Source: Portulaca oleracea (taxonomy: Eukaryota > Streptophyta > Magnoliopsida > Caryophyllales > Portulacaceae). Taken from it: a DNA stretch of 64,000 nucleotides. Position numbers and translations under genes: made by a program. The notes below the pieces were generated by a model, which was not told where the DNA came from, did not search any database, and saw nothing but the letters and a program-made list of their open reading frames with translations. Positions 34,701-46,786 of the stretch are shown in pieces. Position 1 is the first letter of the stretch, and each line of letters opens with the position of its first letter. The stretch is taken from the NCBI GenBank assembly GCA_029582165.1, contig CM055870.1, forward strand, positions 17,548,332 to 17,612,331. Reading direction: 5' to 3'.

Positions 34701-36990
34701 GTTCTTATTTTTTGCTAATTAATGGAAATACCTTTTTTATTAGAAAAATCTCCTGGCTTTTCTACTAATCAAATTTCGGTTGATTATTTCATCCACATAT
34801 ACCACAAAATATTCGAAATTTTATTCCCAAATTTTAAATGAGTATTCCGTCCACATTTCCCTCACAATTTTCGAAATTTTCCTATTTCTATTTAAAAAGC
34901 CTCCAGGCTTTTCTGTTTTAATCTAAAATACTGTAAATTCGGTTGACATTATTCAGGATCAAAATTTCATGTTTTAAGGCAAAAGCCAGGAGGCTTTTCT
35001 TTGAGAAATATTATTTTCACATATTTAATTGCGAAAATATACGAGGTTTTCCTTAGAAAGCCCGGAGGCTTCTCTCTTCAGGAAAATAATATTTTTTATC
35101 GTTTAATTGCGGAAAATCATATCATAATCTCAATTATTTTATTTTACGGAATATTATGATTATTCTCGCAATCTTCAATTAATCCGCAATCCTCTACCTA
35201 TAAATACAAGCCTCTCGTCTTTCATTTTTTTTTTCTCACCTTTGAATTCTGCTGGTGTATTGATACTAGCAGTGTTCTCCCTCCCTCTCTTAACCTTCAC
35301 TTTTGCATGCTAATTGCTTAATCAGGTCAGCTAATATTTTATTTTCTTGTAATTCTTGTATTGTAATGTAAACTCGAATAATCAATAATTGTACAACTTG
35401 TAACCGTTTTTTTTATAATGCATGACATAATAGTTACTTTGTGAAATTCTTACAAATTCCTCCTTTTATTTATTCGCATAAATTTGATTTTAGTAGAATC
35501 TGTTTTCGAAAACGGGCGAGTCAGATAATTTTCTAATTCTCGGACTCGTAACCTTACCCCCGAATCCAATTTCTGGATTCGCAGCCCGGAGTCATTTTTT
35601 TAAAAGTTTGTTGTTTCTTCTAAAAAGCAACTGGCGACTCTCTAAAACTTGGTTTGTCTAATTTAATTTGATAGAGTTTTGATAATTCGTTCTTGTAATA
35701 ATGATTTAAATCAAATGATAATACGCGGAAAAACAGAAAAATTTCGAGACAGACAGCAGAAGAGCCTCCTGGCTTCTCTTGCTGGATTGTCGATTTCACA
35801 CCTTCCGAGTAGATTGGGCCACTAGCCTGATACCTTGAAAGTCGTCTGGCTTTGGGTATCAGTTCAGTGGACTGTTTGCCTTAAGCCAGATTGCTCTTCG
35901 TATTATTGTTTTGATTTTGATCGTAATTACTCAATTGAATTATTGAAATTCTCGAATTAAACTTACAACTTCAAGTTTAATAAGAATTGTTGGTAATTTT
36001 AATCAATGTCCTTATTTAAGGATTAAGCAACCTTAGTCGGCTCCCAATTTAAGTAGCACTTTGAAATAAATTTCCTGAACGAGAATTTTTCGGGGTCTAC
36101 AAGTTCGCTCAATGGTTTTATCAGCTATTTATGAGAATCACAATCATTTATACAATTTCGATTTTGACCATATTTGAATGAAACTTAAACCATTCAACAT
36201 CTAACTGTTACTCCAAATGTAGGAAAATTGGGAAGCCTTTCGGTTTTACGAAGATGAGCGTCATGAACACCTTTAACAGTTAGCCCGTATGCCTTCCCCT
36301 AAAGTGACCACGTGGAGTGCTTATCAAATCAACGGGTTCTCATTTCATACCCAAGCAAGGAGTAATTCAGTGCCTTCATATAGTGCTGGGGTGTGTGTCA
36401 AAGGCACGGGTGGCGGTGGATTGGTCGATGATTTCTACGGTGTTCTCCAAGAAATCATCGCACTAGAATATGTTGGGCCTGTCAACAAGAAGAGCATACT
36501 GTTTAGATGTGATTGGTTTGACAATACCTCGGTAGGAGGTGTACATTCACCAAGGTTATGCCCGTTTGTTGAATTACACAAGGACAAACGGTACTGGAAG
36601 TACGACCCATTCATCTTGGCAGGGTGCGCAACCCAAGTGTTGTTCATGAATTACTCGGCAGGCATACGAGATAAAGCTAACCGGTGGGTTGTGGTTACAA
36701 ACAAACCATCTTATGCACAGTACAAGCAGTTCACCCTTCTGTTGGCCATCCAAGATGATCAACCAAGAGTTGTTGTCCCGATCAACCCCAACGACGGTAC
36801 CGTATCACAAGTACTCGCTATTGAAGGGGTGTTCGATGAGGTTGTTGACATGGACAACACCCAATTAATAGTGGGTGGTAATATGTCCGATATAGCCAAT
36901 GACGACGATGGAGACAGGGACGATGACGAAAATGATGATGGTGACGATGATGAAGTGGATGAGGACGATGAAGACAACGACGACTATTAA
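31707..36990 (+). pseudogene. CACTA TNPD-type transposase (Transpos_assoc, TNP2, DUF4216), broken
   Basis: The frame starts at ATG 31707 (MDGPPYRRWMY). The transposase-associated domain covers about 31707-31990 (RCPCVKCKN, YWCWTSHGEEW). The TNP2 catalytic region covers 32280-34281 (CKFCGYPRY, SWFDCYRQFLAKGH, HNLDVMHIEKNFVDNI, RWMYPFERYFGWLK). An intron (34279-34351) follows, then KLTSFPNTT and AEF, where a solo LTR interrupts; coding resumes at AQWFYQLF (36107). Another intron is followed by DUF4216 (36289-36990; VLQEIIALEY, FRCDWFD, KYDPFILAGCATQV) and a very acidic tail. This protein would cut at CACTA ends. Defects: stops at 31740, 32449, 33586, 33913 and about 36279, a frame shift near 31797, and the LTR. 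Confidence 0.93.
34432..36101 (+). mobile_element. Solo LTR (1670 bp), TSD AGTTC, interrupting the TNPD exon
   Basis: Starts TGTAGACACCGG, ends GGGGTCTACA, flanked by AGTTC (34427-34431 and 36102-36106). Removing it restores the reading frame A-E-F-A-Q-W-F of the transposase. It has an array of AAAAGCCTCCTGGCTTTTCT-like inverted motifs (from about 34575 to 35075, and 35761) and a TATA box CCTATAAATAC at 35197. TGTAGACACC ends are typical of Tat/Ogre-type Gypsy LTRs; that assignment is tentative. Confidence 0.9.
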
Positions 36991-37260
36991 ATAAGAATAT
37001 AGTATTCGAATTTTGATTGTGTGACAAGTGTCTGAAACGAACATTATCTAATGTTGCTAAGTGAAACTAATTCAATGTTTATTATATTCTACATCAATGT
37101 GTTGTCGATCTCATTAATATTATTTCTTTGTGTTACGATCTCTGTTAATGCATTGTATTTTGTGGGAGTTGTTACTAATTCATATTGCTTGCTATTTTAT
37201 TTCGTGGAAGTTGATAATAATTCAATGTTTATTCTACTTTTATTTTGCAGTTGCATTATG

Positions 37261-40200
37261 ATAGGAAGAGAGGAATCCCGCAGAGGTCAGACCCGTGGTG
37301 GGTCTAGACCTAATGCTAGGGGTGGTTCATCGTCGGCCCAGCAGTCACCGTACATTCCCCAATTTGATCATGTCCCTGAAGCTGCTTCTCAACCTCAGAG
37401 GAGAAACTATGACATATTTTCACAACTAGACCCCTCCACCCTGGATCTCATTCCGTTCTTTGCGCCAAGTGTGCCAGTAGCGAACGAGACGGTGGGCGAG
37501 TTTTATGATCAAGGGCTTCAGGGGGAGCCCAAACTGATGAGGGGGGGTGCCCAAACTGATGTGGGGGGGTGCCCAAACTGATCACACTGAAGGGGATGGA
37601 ACCCAGACCGAACAGGGGATCCCCAGACTGAAGGGGAGGGCGACACCCAAACGTCGCGGGATGATATTAGTGAACGCTATCGAATTCAGCTGGACGTTCG
37701 GGCGGATGCTCAAAGAACGTCGGATGGGAAGTATATCATTGAATCTTGTAATGGCGTGTGAGTATCAATCTGAACTTTGATTATGCATTTGTTACTTAAT
37801 TTGTATTTAAATATAATTTTGTATGCCCTCTAACCGATGTTTGATTTCTAATTGATTTAAGTGTGGCACCTTATGGGACACACGCAGTTAGGGCCATTAT
37901 GGACATAGTGAAGCAAAATTTCAGAGGCTTTTTTGGCCAACATGAAGTAAAGTGCCTAAAGGGACGCGTAAGATGATATATGAAGAGTTCAAGGTAAAAC
38001 CTTCACATTTTTTCCTCTTTAAATTTTGTGTACGTACGTAGTCATTCATATTGAGTTTAAATATATTAATTAATATGATGTAGCTTGTTTAATTTGCATG
38101 TTTAATTAATTCGTGCATGATGTAGCTACACGTTCTGAATTGGTGTATGTTTGTGTACAATGCGTGTATGTTTGTGTATGGTTATCCGGCGTGTGGCCGT
38201 TGAGATATATTAATTAATATGAATTGGTGTATGTAAAATGAGGGATAATTGTCCATTTGTAAGGGAAACTATGCCGAATTTTTTTCATGGTTATTATTTC
38301 AACGATATGATGTAGCTTGTTTAATTTGCATGTTTAATTCTTCATGTATGGTTTAAATGTAGAAAAAATTCTGGTGGGAGCACCAACGTAAGGCGTATAT
38401 ACGTGATTGGTTCAAAAAGAGGGCTCAAAAACAGTTCGCCGACGCTATCGGCAAATCAAAAAAGTGATGGCTGGCGGGGGAAAGGCAAACCGAAATGGAT
38501 TGTGAATGACGAAATTTGGGACAAATTCATTGCTCCATGGGAAGACCCCAAGTTCGCTGAAAAGTGCAACAATATGAGCTGGGCAAGGAAGACGGACCAA
38601 GATAAGGGTCCACCATCGCACACAATGGGCCCAGTTTCATTCGGTATCGTCAGACATAAATTGGTAAGTTAATTATGACTTTATATATATACAACGTCGC
38701 ACATATATATGGTTTAACTAGGGTACAAACCCCAAATAATTTAACGTTTGTATATTGTAACGCCCCCAAACCTTAATCACGTCATTACCCAAATACAGCA
38801 GTAATCACCTGATTAGCGCAACGGATAACGGCCGGAAGCGTTACCGCCGTCCCCTAAAGGACAAGGCAACCTACCTACGACATCCATTCTTTAACCATAC
38901 ACAGTACGACCCCATAAACATTTCAACGATATATAACCAGAGAACCCCCATATAACATCACATCTCAAAACTCAAAGTTACAAGTCATACATGCAACCAA
39001 TATAACAACCACTAAAACTGAACGAGGTTTTAAGCTTCAACAATTCTCCCACTTTACTAGTCGACACTGATCCTAGGAATAACATAACTCCTGCGCTTAT
39101 GCATAACCTCTACCTTTCACTTTGCAGAATCGGACGCTGAGTGAAGTCCCTTTTCTTTGTCTCGTGAGTTCGGACCGCCTAAAACAAAACAGTAAAAACA
39201 ACGCAAAGGTGAGTGGGGGAAACACTCAGTACACAAACATCCAACATGTAAAACCGTTTCGAAAACGGTTTTTCATGCCGGCCTTTAAAACGTTTGAAAG
39301 CGGGAAGGAGCTAAAACATGCTAAAATCAATGCAAGCTTTAACGATAGACAGTTCTATGCATATGCTATGTAACCTTTAAAGACTTTACTAAATAAAAGA
39401 TGTGGGCTCCCTGATGGATCGATGTAGAACATCTCGCGCACGCACGCCCAAACTGATCCTAAGTTTGGATGGTGACTGCTAGGCAGTCGACACTGGCCAG
39501 GTCTTGGTTACTCCGGAAGAAGCCTGTAGAATGCTATACTAAATTCTAGCTACTGTAAATGAGGGATCAGGGCCACTTAACAAAACATTAAAAACCATTA
39601 GAATGAACTTATGCAATAAAACTGTACTGTAAGTTAAGTAAGAGTATTTGTTGGACAATTTGCGTACCTGAAGCGAGTGAGCCGTCCGGTCGCGATCTCG
39701 GTTGGGGAATGGCTTGGGTCGAAGCAGGACTTTGAGCTATAATAATAGAGTTCGGTATTAAAATAGGAGCTATGGATAGATGAGGACGTAGAGCCTTATA
39801 GTAAAGTTTCGGAAATAAACGTATAAAAATTTCAGGTTTTAAAGACAATGGTATTTTGATCGTAACTCGGGCTATAGAACTCGGATTTCGCTATGCGAGT
39901 ACTTTTCGGAAAGGGAAAAATATGCTCTACAAGTTTGATGGCCGGGCCAGAGACTAAAAAGAATGAGAAAGGCTCGAAAAGGGTTCCGGACAGTAGTAGT
40001 AAATTACCGAAAACTAGTAACGAGATTTTCGGGTGTTTGAAGTAAAATCAAGAGGCTTTGGGAATTGCTTTAAACTTATGAGGGCTTTATGAATCAAGGA
40101 ACACTTGTAAGATATAATTTAAAATTTACCAAAGAGGCTTCAAAAACTTCCAAGTACGATAAAACTTCTAAATAATTTAAGAGGATTCGGTGAATTAAAT

Positions 40201-42030
40201 CGATAACGGTAAAATAGCTTTGAGGGTCTCGAGTCCTTCAAAAACAAGCTTTATGGTTCTTACTCAAGTACTATCTCTCAAAGGTCATATGTCTTAAGTT
40301 ATACACTCATAAAACCTATTATAAATCCAATATAATCACATTTAATCCTTTAGAATAATTATATTGTTACCCAGAAAATTCCCAGTTTTGCAGCTCTGTT
40401 TCCGGGTCCTATAACTTACTCTCCCGACATCGGTTAAAGGCATACCATATATTTTCGGAAAGCTCGTCGAGTCCTCTAAAACTCTTATGTTAAACACTTT
40501 TCCAGAATCAGATTCCATTTGGACGAAAAATACGCAATAATACACTGACTTGAAAATTCGTATGTAATCACGCGGCTTTACGGTTTTGGCTCTAACTTGA
40601 GTTATACAAAACGAAAACTCGAAATTCCAAAGCCCGGTGTTTACTAACAACTTAGGCTACCATTTTACACCAATTTCTGGGCTCGAAATTAATTTTAGCA
40701 TCCCCCATAAAAACCACATTTTGGGCAGTAGGTTTTGGGTGAAATTTTGCCCTCAAGCATGCCTTATTTTCATTCAATCTTTACACCAATAATATACCCA
40801 TTGCTCTTTACTTATTTCCTCATCAATTTCCAGAATTTAAGCTCCTAAAATTAGCATCCATGCTTGCCAAAATTCACATGCAACAACACCCATATACTTG
40901 CACTTAATCTACACCCCAATTAACACACTTTCTCTTCACCACTTCATGTATATCATCCACAAACATAATAACACTCTATTATTTTTACCAAAACAGAAAA
41001 TAACACATCAAAATCCCATCTAATACCACATGCATAGCCATAGATTATCATCATCTTCATCAATTCACAAAAACCTCAACCTAATTCACACAAACTTGAA
41101 CCAAAACACTTAGTTTCTTTACTAGAATAAAAAAAATAACAATCTTTACTCTAATTTCATGTAAGAAAGTGATAATCTAGCATAAAAACATCATAGTAAA
41201 ACAATAACATCAAAGCTTTCAAATTTCATAACAATGGAGGAGAAGAAAACAAGAGGAATACCACTTGGAAGGATGAATAAAAGGGACAAGGATGTAGAGG
41301 AGAGTGAGAGCTTCAAAAAGGTGCGGAAAATGGCGGATTCTCGCCGGAAAAGTGACCGGCGCCGGCAAAAATGGTGGCAGGGGTGGCTGCTCGGTGCCGA
41401 GGAGAAAGAGAAAGAGCTGTGAAGGAGTTGTAATATTTTGAATGAAAAAGACCCTTAACTCCCACTTAGCTATATATATACCCCCCTTTTAATAATTCAA
41501 ATTAATCAAATACCAATCAATCTAATTATCATTCTAATACTCTAATAAAAATAATAATACTAATATTCTGAATAATAAAAATAAAATTGGTAATACATTA
41601 CCTCTTTAAGTTGTAGTAAATTTAATCGGGTTAAAAGGCGGTAAATCAGTAACTGAAAATAAATTCGTTCGTTGGAAAATTAATCTATAAATAAATCGAC
41701 TTAAAAATAAAATTGTAGAACCCAAATAATTATAATATAGGGTCCTAAATAGAGTATAACAAGCTCGGTAAAAAGTTTGACCGGTAAACTGACCGCTTTG
41801 CCATTCCGTAAAACTCACACGCAAGGTACAAATAATTTAAATAACGAATTAAAACTAATTAAACAGGTTTAAATTATTGTAATAGCTATGGTTTAGGGTG
41901 GGTTATTACATATATGCACTTACGTACAGAAATTAAAAAACAAGGGAAAAGACCCTACCATATGGGAACAATTCGATGCGACCCATATGAGCGAGCACCG
42001 ATCGATGGAGTCTGCGAACAGGGTAAGTAC
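37261..42030 (+). pseudogene. CACTA TNPA-type protein (transposase_24-like), broken and intron-invaded
   Basis: Exon at 37258-37770 begins MIGREESRRGQTRGG and is Gly/Arg/Ser-rich. It contains a small coding repeat of the form G-x-Q-T-[DE] (37530-37650), across which the frame changes, then DISERYRIQLDVRAD and YIIESCNG. Exons near 37860-37990 and 38361-38664 follow; the latter encodes FWWEHQRKAYIRDW, IWDKFIAPWEDPKF and GPVSFGIVRHKL, the core of the plant CACTA TNPA-like family, with a stop (TGA) at about 38465. A GTAAGT donor at 38665 opens an intron that now contains a 3155-bp solo LTR. The exon 41930-42020 resumes with GKDPTIWEQFDATHMSEH. TNPA-type proteins bind subterminal repeats. Later exons were not resolved. 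Confidence 0.8.
38756..41910 (+). mobile_element. Solo LTR (3155 bp), TSD TATAT, in the TNPA intron
   Basis: Starts TGTAACGCCCCC, ends GGGTTATTACA, flanked by TATAT (38751-38755 and 41911-41915). TGTAAC(A/G)CCC...GTTATTACA ends with a 3-kb length are typical of Tekay/Del-type chromovirus LTRs, so this lineage is likely. A TATA-like CTATATATATACC lies at about 41469. A small ORF (41234-41422) lies inside but has no recognised family. No internal coding region, hence a solo LTR. Confidence 0.85.
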
Positions 42031-42099
42031 CTTCATCATTAAATATTTAAGTTATTATATACGTACGTACGTACAAACATTAACTTTAATTCGCTTATT

Positions 42100-42870
42100 C
42101 CAATTACTCTCACAAGGACCTTCCACAAGCAAGGAGTCTTGAACTAAGATGTTCAATCTCTAGCACAAGGACCTTCCACAAGCAAGGAGTCTTGAAACAC
42201 CCAAGAAATCTCACAAAGAGTGGAGGTAAAACACCCACTCACAAGGAAGATAATTCACCAACCAATTGCCACCAAAGGATTAGCTTCATTGATTAGGGTT
42301 TGAAAACCCACAATTACAACTCTCCAATTGAGAGGAGTTTTCTTGAGTCTAACTCTCAAATATTCATCAACATAAACTATGTTGGAAATAAGCTAAGGGG
42401 GTATATATAGAAAATGGGAAAAAAAATAACAAAACTCAGCGGAAAAAACGAAACAGCACGCGTGTCGCAGAGGGGTGACTCGGGCGAGTCACTCTCTGGC
42501 TCGGGCGAGTCAGCTCTCTGTCCACCATATCTGTCCATTGTCCAGAGAGGGTCGCGGCGCGACCAGGTGTCGCGGCACGCAGAGTTGGCTCGGGCGAGCC
42601 ACCCGGTGCTCGGCGAGCCACCGGTGGCTCGGCGAGCCACCAGCTCGGCGATCGATCTTTTGGACAACTTTTCCCTGCCGACTTCAGACGCGCATAACTT
42701 CTTCATCCGGACTTATTTTTAGGCCCGTAAGATATCGATAGAAAGCTCTCGGTGTGTACTTTAAGCTCCCAAAATTTGAGACCCATCGAAGTTATATTGA
42801 AGGAGTTATGATCAAAAGCGTGAAGGAACGCCATTTGAACGTCTTTGAATTCATTCACCGCCATGTGTTT
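42100..42870 (-). mobile_element. LTR-like fragment (minus), boundaries uncertain
   Basis: On the minus strand it contains the same block as the LTR at 4109: GATCATAACTCCTTC near 42810, AGCTTAAAGTACACACCGAG, GTCCGGATGAAGAAGTTATG and TCGGCAGGGAAAA. Palindromes GACTCGGGCGAGTC, GGTCGCGGCGCGACC and GGCTCGGGCGAGCC follow (42475-42640), then a TATA box CTATATATACCCCC near 42405. A 33-bp direct repeat (CACAAGGACCTTCCACAAGC...) occurs at 42111 and 42164. Neither TG...CA ends nor a target duplication was found, so it may be truncated. Confidence 0.55.
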
Positions 42871-43707
42871 ATTCTTTCCGATGGTCGGAAGCCCATTAGA
42901 AGGCTCGGGAATGGTCCTATTGAGTCCTTAGATGACGTTCTATGGCCCGGGGTCTTTGTAGAATGAAACACCGCTCTCTTAGTGACCATAATGGCCCTCA
43001 AAGGACCCGTATCCACCATGAAATGGATGTTGAAACCGGGCTAGTTTCGAGGAAAGGTGAGGGTGACTTGTAGCAAACCGGGAACCGTAGGCGAAACAAA
43101 AAGCGAACCGATCCCACACGGTTCAGAAACTGATGACGATGCCGCTCAACATTAATCATTTTGATTGTATTTTACATTATATGAACATTTAAACACTTTC
43201 TTAATTATTATACGTACGTACTTCGCTTGTACATTTAATTAAAACATCGATATATTTTTCATTATGTTTTCGCGCGTACGTACAAATTAATTAACTTAAT
43301 TAACATATATATAATAACACGTACGTACACATGAGAATAATTGTACTTAACAGCATAAACAATGTAACATATATAAATTAAATTATCTAGCTAGATATGA
43401 TATATATATAGCTATAGCTAAAAAAAATTAGAATTAACAATAATACTAATTAATAATTAACTATAACTAAAATATGTATACATATATACGTACATTAATA
43501 TTAAGCACTGGGCCAACGAGATTCATATTATTACAATTTGTCTTTTTATTTACTTTTAATTTAAAATTCTATACATTAATTCTATTAATGTACAAATTAA
43601 GAATAATAATAATAACATTAAAAATTAAATATAATTATAATTAAATATATATACTATAATACGTAATTAGTAGTTATAATTAATATTAAGAATAATAATA
43701 ATAGTAT

Positions 43708-43771
<64 letters not shown>

Positions 43772-43799
43772 GTTAATTATATATATATATATAGCCGGT
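42871..43799. other. CACTA internal sequence, AT-rich, undefined
   Basis: Could hold the last TNPA exons (around 42860-43150), but no convincing frame was found. Beyond that it is AT-rich with ACGTACGTAC repeats and (ATT)n at about 43690-43772. Confidence 0.35.
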
Positions 43800-44294
43800 C
43801 AAGATTATTTTCAACAAAATTAAAGCCGAAAATGGCGTCTTTAGCCAGCAAACAGACGCCAACTGATGCAAAAATGGCGTCTGTTTGGCCATCAAAACAT
43901 ACGCCATTTTCGGCTATATATATAAATGAAACCCTCTCAAATTTCCCTCCGAATTTTTTCCCTCCCATCTCCATTTCATTTCTCTCATCTTCCCACCACC
44001 TCAAATCCATGCAAGATTGAAGAATTGGAAATTTTACAATTGAATATTGAACATTGGAGATTGAAGATTAAACATTGAAGAATGAAAAATAAAAAATGAA
44101 GATTGAAAAATATTGAAGATATATATTAATTGCAATTTAGTTTTTTTTTTGGTATCCTATTAGTTATAAAAATCAACATTATTAAAGTTGTATTATATAT
44201 TTTTTTTTACTTGTTTAATGTAGGAAAGTTGTGTAAAAATGAACACTATTAAATATATATTCATTACCATTTTTGTTGTTGTTATTTCTATAAA

Positions 44295-44385
<91 letters not shown>

Positions 44386-44880
44386 TGTACATGCATGATA
44401 ATGGGAGATATATATCATTTATTATTAGATAAAATGTATTTTTTTTCATTATTAATGTCTCTACAATTCTTAGTACACAATTTTCTTACAAATAACGAAA
44501 ATATTTTTTCACTCTATTTTAAAATTAGAACCGACAAAATATATTATATAGTGTAATTATTAAATTGGAATTTCTATATTCACATTATTTTTTTATTTCA
44601 GTAGAGCAGAATGACGTCTGTTTAGGGCATTAACAAACGCCATTTTCGCTGCAATATGGCGTCTGTTATTGCCCAAACAGACGTCATTCTGCTCTGACTC
44701 AACGCCTCATTGACTGTAAAAAATAGTGTCTATATTTGGCGTCTGTATGAAACAGACGCCACGTTTTTAGCGTCTGATTTAAACAGACGCCAAATACAGA
44801 CGCCTTTTTACAAATGGCGTTAAAGGTTTTGGCGTCTGTTTATACCCATATCAGACGTCAATTCCAGACGCTTAATAGCC
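43800..44880. repeat. Right subterminal GGCGTCTG repeats of the CACTA
   Basis: About sixteen copies of GGCGTCTGTTT or its complement fall in two blocks, 43824-43918 and 44602-44880. Two form long hairpins: 43822-43916 (AGCCGAAAATGGCGTCT against its complement) and 44602-44695 (AGAGCAGAATGACGTCTGTT against its complement). Between the blocks lies a TATA-like CTATATATATAAATG (43914) with a leader, which may be a promoter. Confidence 0.88.
44298..44380. repeat. (AT)n microsatellite
   Basis: About 83 bases of AT dinucleotides between the two right subterminal repeat blocks. Confidence 0.97.
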
Positions 44881-45518
44881 CCAATTCTACTAGTGAAACT
44901 TGGAGAACAATCAAATCTTAAAAACTCTAATTAAGAGGAAAGCATAATGATAAAACTTAATGATAAAATGTAGAGAAAACTAATTAAAACCTAGCTGATT
45001 CCCAAATTCGTTGCTTAGAGTATATATACACACCCAAACATTTACATAAAACACAACGTTTTCACCCAGAACAGCGCGCAGGAAATCAGGCCGTCGCGGC
45101 CGCGACAAGCTTCTGTTCGATGGCCATTTTCTCTCTCCGTCACACGTTCAGCGTCTGTCGCGGGTGCGAGCCAAATACTGATTCCCTGCCTTTGTCGATG
45201 TCTTGACGCGGCAGAAAGCTATCACGGGCGCGACCCCCAATGACTCGGGCGCGACGCCCGTCTGCCTCCTTCCCCTGTTTTGCGCCAATAAATGAGATGG
45301 AATTCCAGGTTGGTCTCGCCTCGGGTCTCAGTTCGTGTTAGCTCGGGAAATCGCTCGGGATTCCCTAAAAAGCCTCAATTAAGCCTAAATTCCTTATAAC
45401 TCTTTGTTTTCCTACAAAACACGAAATCATCGTATCTAATATATAATTCCGGGGCTAGAACAAACAAAATACCCTATAAATGATAAGAATTTGGCTCGGA
45501 ACGAGACCGAACATAGGC

Positions 45519-46123
45519 TTGGAACCACAATCTAAGAGTTAAAGTTTTGGAATGCTGTAACGTGCCATCTGTGAGAGATGAGTTGAGTTAGAAGAGAGAG
45601 ATGATGGAATTTTGGAATGCGGACTTTTACACTACACATGTTCTTATGGGCTTAAGGCAAAGATTAATCTATTTTTGGTACCTCTTGGCCATCAAGTAAC
45701 AATTTGTATTTATAAAGACATGACTCTCCAAAAATGTTTCGTCATTTATACATAGTCAATTTTAAATTTAGTTGGTACTTGAAAATTGAAATCTTGACTT
45801 TATATGTTTTACTAATTAATTCTTTTGATGAAATAAGAGAATATCATTGATGAAAAGTCGCACGACATCTACCACAAATCTCATCTAACAAGTAAAAGTA
45901 AAAAATATTTAGATAAATTCTCATCTCGAAAAAGTTAATGGTGAGTACACTATTGATCAACTCTAAATTTGTTGCATTCATCTTGTCACTAACCGCGTTC
46001 TTTGAATTCATTGTGACTTCCTCGAACTCCAACGGGCTAATTTAACCCCATGGAGTAGATATCTATTGATTTAACCATGTGAACCTTCATTACTGATTCA
46101 ACCACTATTCAAAACAAGCATCA

Positions 46124-46172
<49 letters not shown>

Positions 46173-46786
46173 GTAAATCAACTTCTATAACTTTGTCTTC
46201 AACAGATCCACCAAAGCTCGCACAAAAGCGAGGAGACCACGACCACTTCCAAAACTAACACAACTCTCACGCATAATGGAAAGATATTTTATTGAATTGA
46301 AAGATAAAACTCGTAATAAATACTTAAGGAATAAAAAAAATACATCCATTTAAAATTAAGGCTTATCACTAGCAAATATGACTCATAACACCCACTCATT
46401 AGTAAACTAGATATTTTCCCCCTTTGTTGGATTTGGGGTCCTTTAAAAGATAAAATCACAGAGAAATTGCAGATAACCCCTTCTTTTTTTGCTGAAAGAG
46501 ATGCATTATGTTTACAAAACAGTCTTGACCGTTGAAAAGTGAATAGAAAGAATGCCTAGAAGAACTGAAGGCCTGAGAGGGTATTGAATCTACAAAATTA
46601 CAGTCTACCATTGATGAAGATGAAAAGGGGGGAAGAAAAAGGAAAAAGAAATGAATATGAGGAATATTAACAAACAATGAGGTCACTCACTCATTCAGAA
46701 GCCCTAAAATGGCTCACTTATCACTCACAATCTAATATACAGATGGAAAAGGGGGTGTGGGCATCAAATCAATCAAAGCTCTAAGA
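45519..46786. other. Intergenic, 3' flank of EXO84B
   Basis: No gene was found. It includes an (ATA)n microsatellite at about 46125-46171. The 3' UTR and polyadenylation region of EXO84B should lie at about 46450-46786, but no exact end is asserted. Confidence 0.5.

Larger units (their letters stand above)
24050..44895 (+). mobile_element. CACTA (En/Spm) transposon, 20.8 kb with nested insertions, TSD AAA
   Basis: The termini are CACTAGTAGAATT (24050) and its complement AATTCTACTAGTG (ending 44895), flanked by AAA on both sides (24047-24049, 44896-44898); a 3-bp duplication is the CACTA rule. Both subterminal regions are packed with direct and inverted GGCGTCTGTTT motifs. Inside are a TNPD-type gene (31707-36990) and a TNPA-type gene (37261 onward), both plus strand and both broken. 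Later arrivals inside it include a truncated Gypsy, an inverted-repeat element and solo LTRs at 34432-36101 and 38756-41910. Removing these leaves an element of roughly 10-12 kb, normal for an autonomous CACTA. Confidence 0.95.
23443..45513 (-). mobile_element. Solo LTR (about 1222 bp, minus) split by a CACTA element, TSD TAGGC
   Basis: The left piece (23443-24049) starts TGTTCGGTTG and the right piece (44899-45513) ends GACCGAACA. The perfect duplication TAGGC flanks them (23438-23442, 45514-45518). On the minus strand the ends match the Athila-like LTR at 4109-5530 (TGTTCGG start, CAACCGAACA end). The right piece holds GTCGCGGCCGCGAC-type palindromes (about 45093-45250) and a TATA box (45021-45030). 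Only the CACTA lies between the pieces, so this was a solo LTR before the CACTA inserted. Confidence 0.9.

Noticed and set aside
36759..37027. Minus-strand Ser- and His-rich frames
   Set aside because: Shadows of the acidic Asp-rich tail of the TNPD-type gene.
44193..44418. Long frames encoding repeated Ile-Tyr
   Set aside because: Translation of an (AT)n microsatellite; not a gene.
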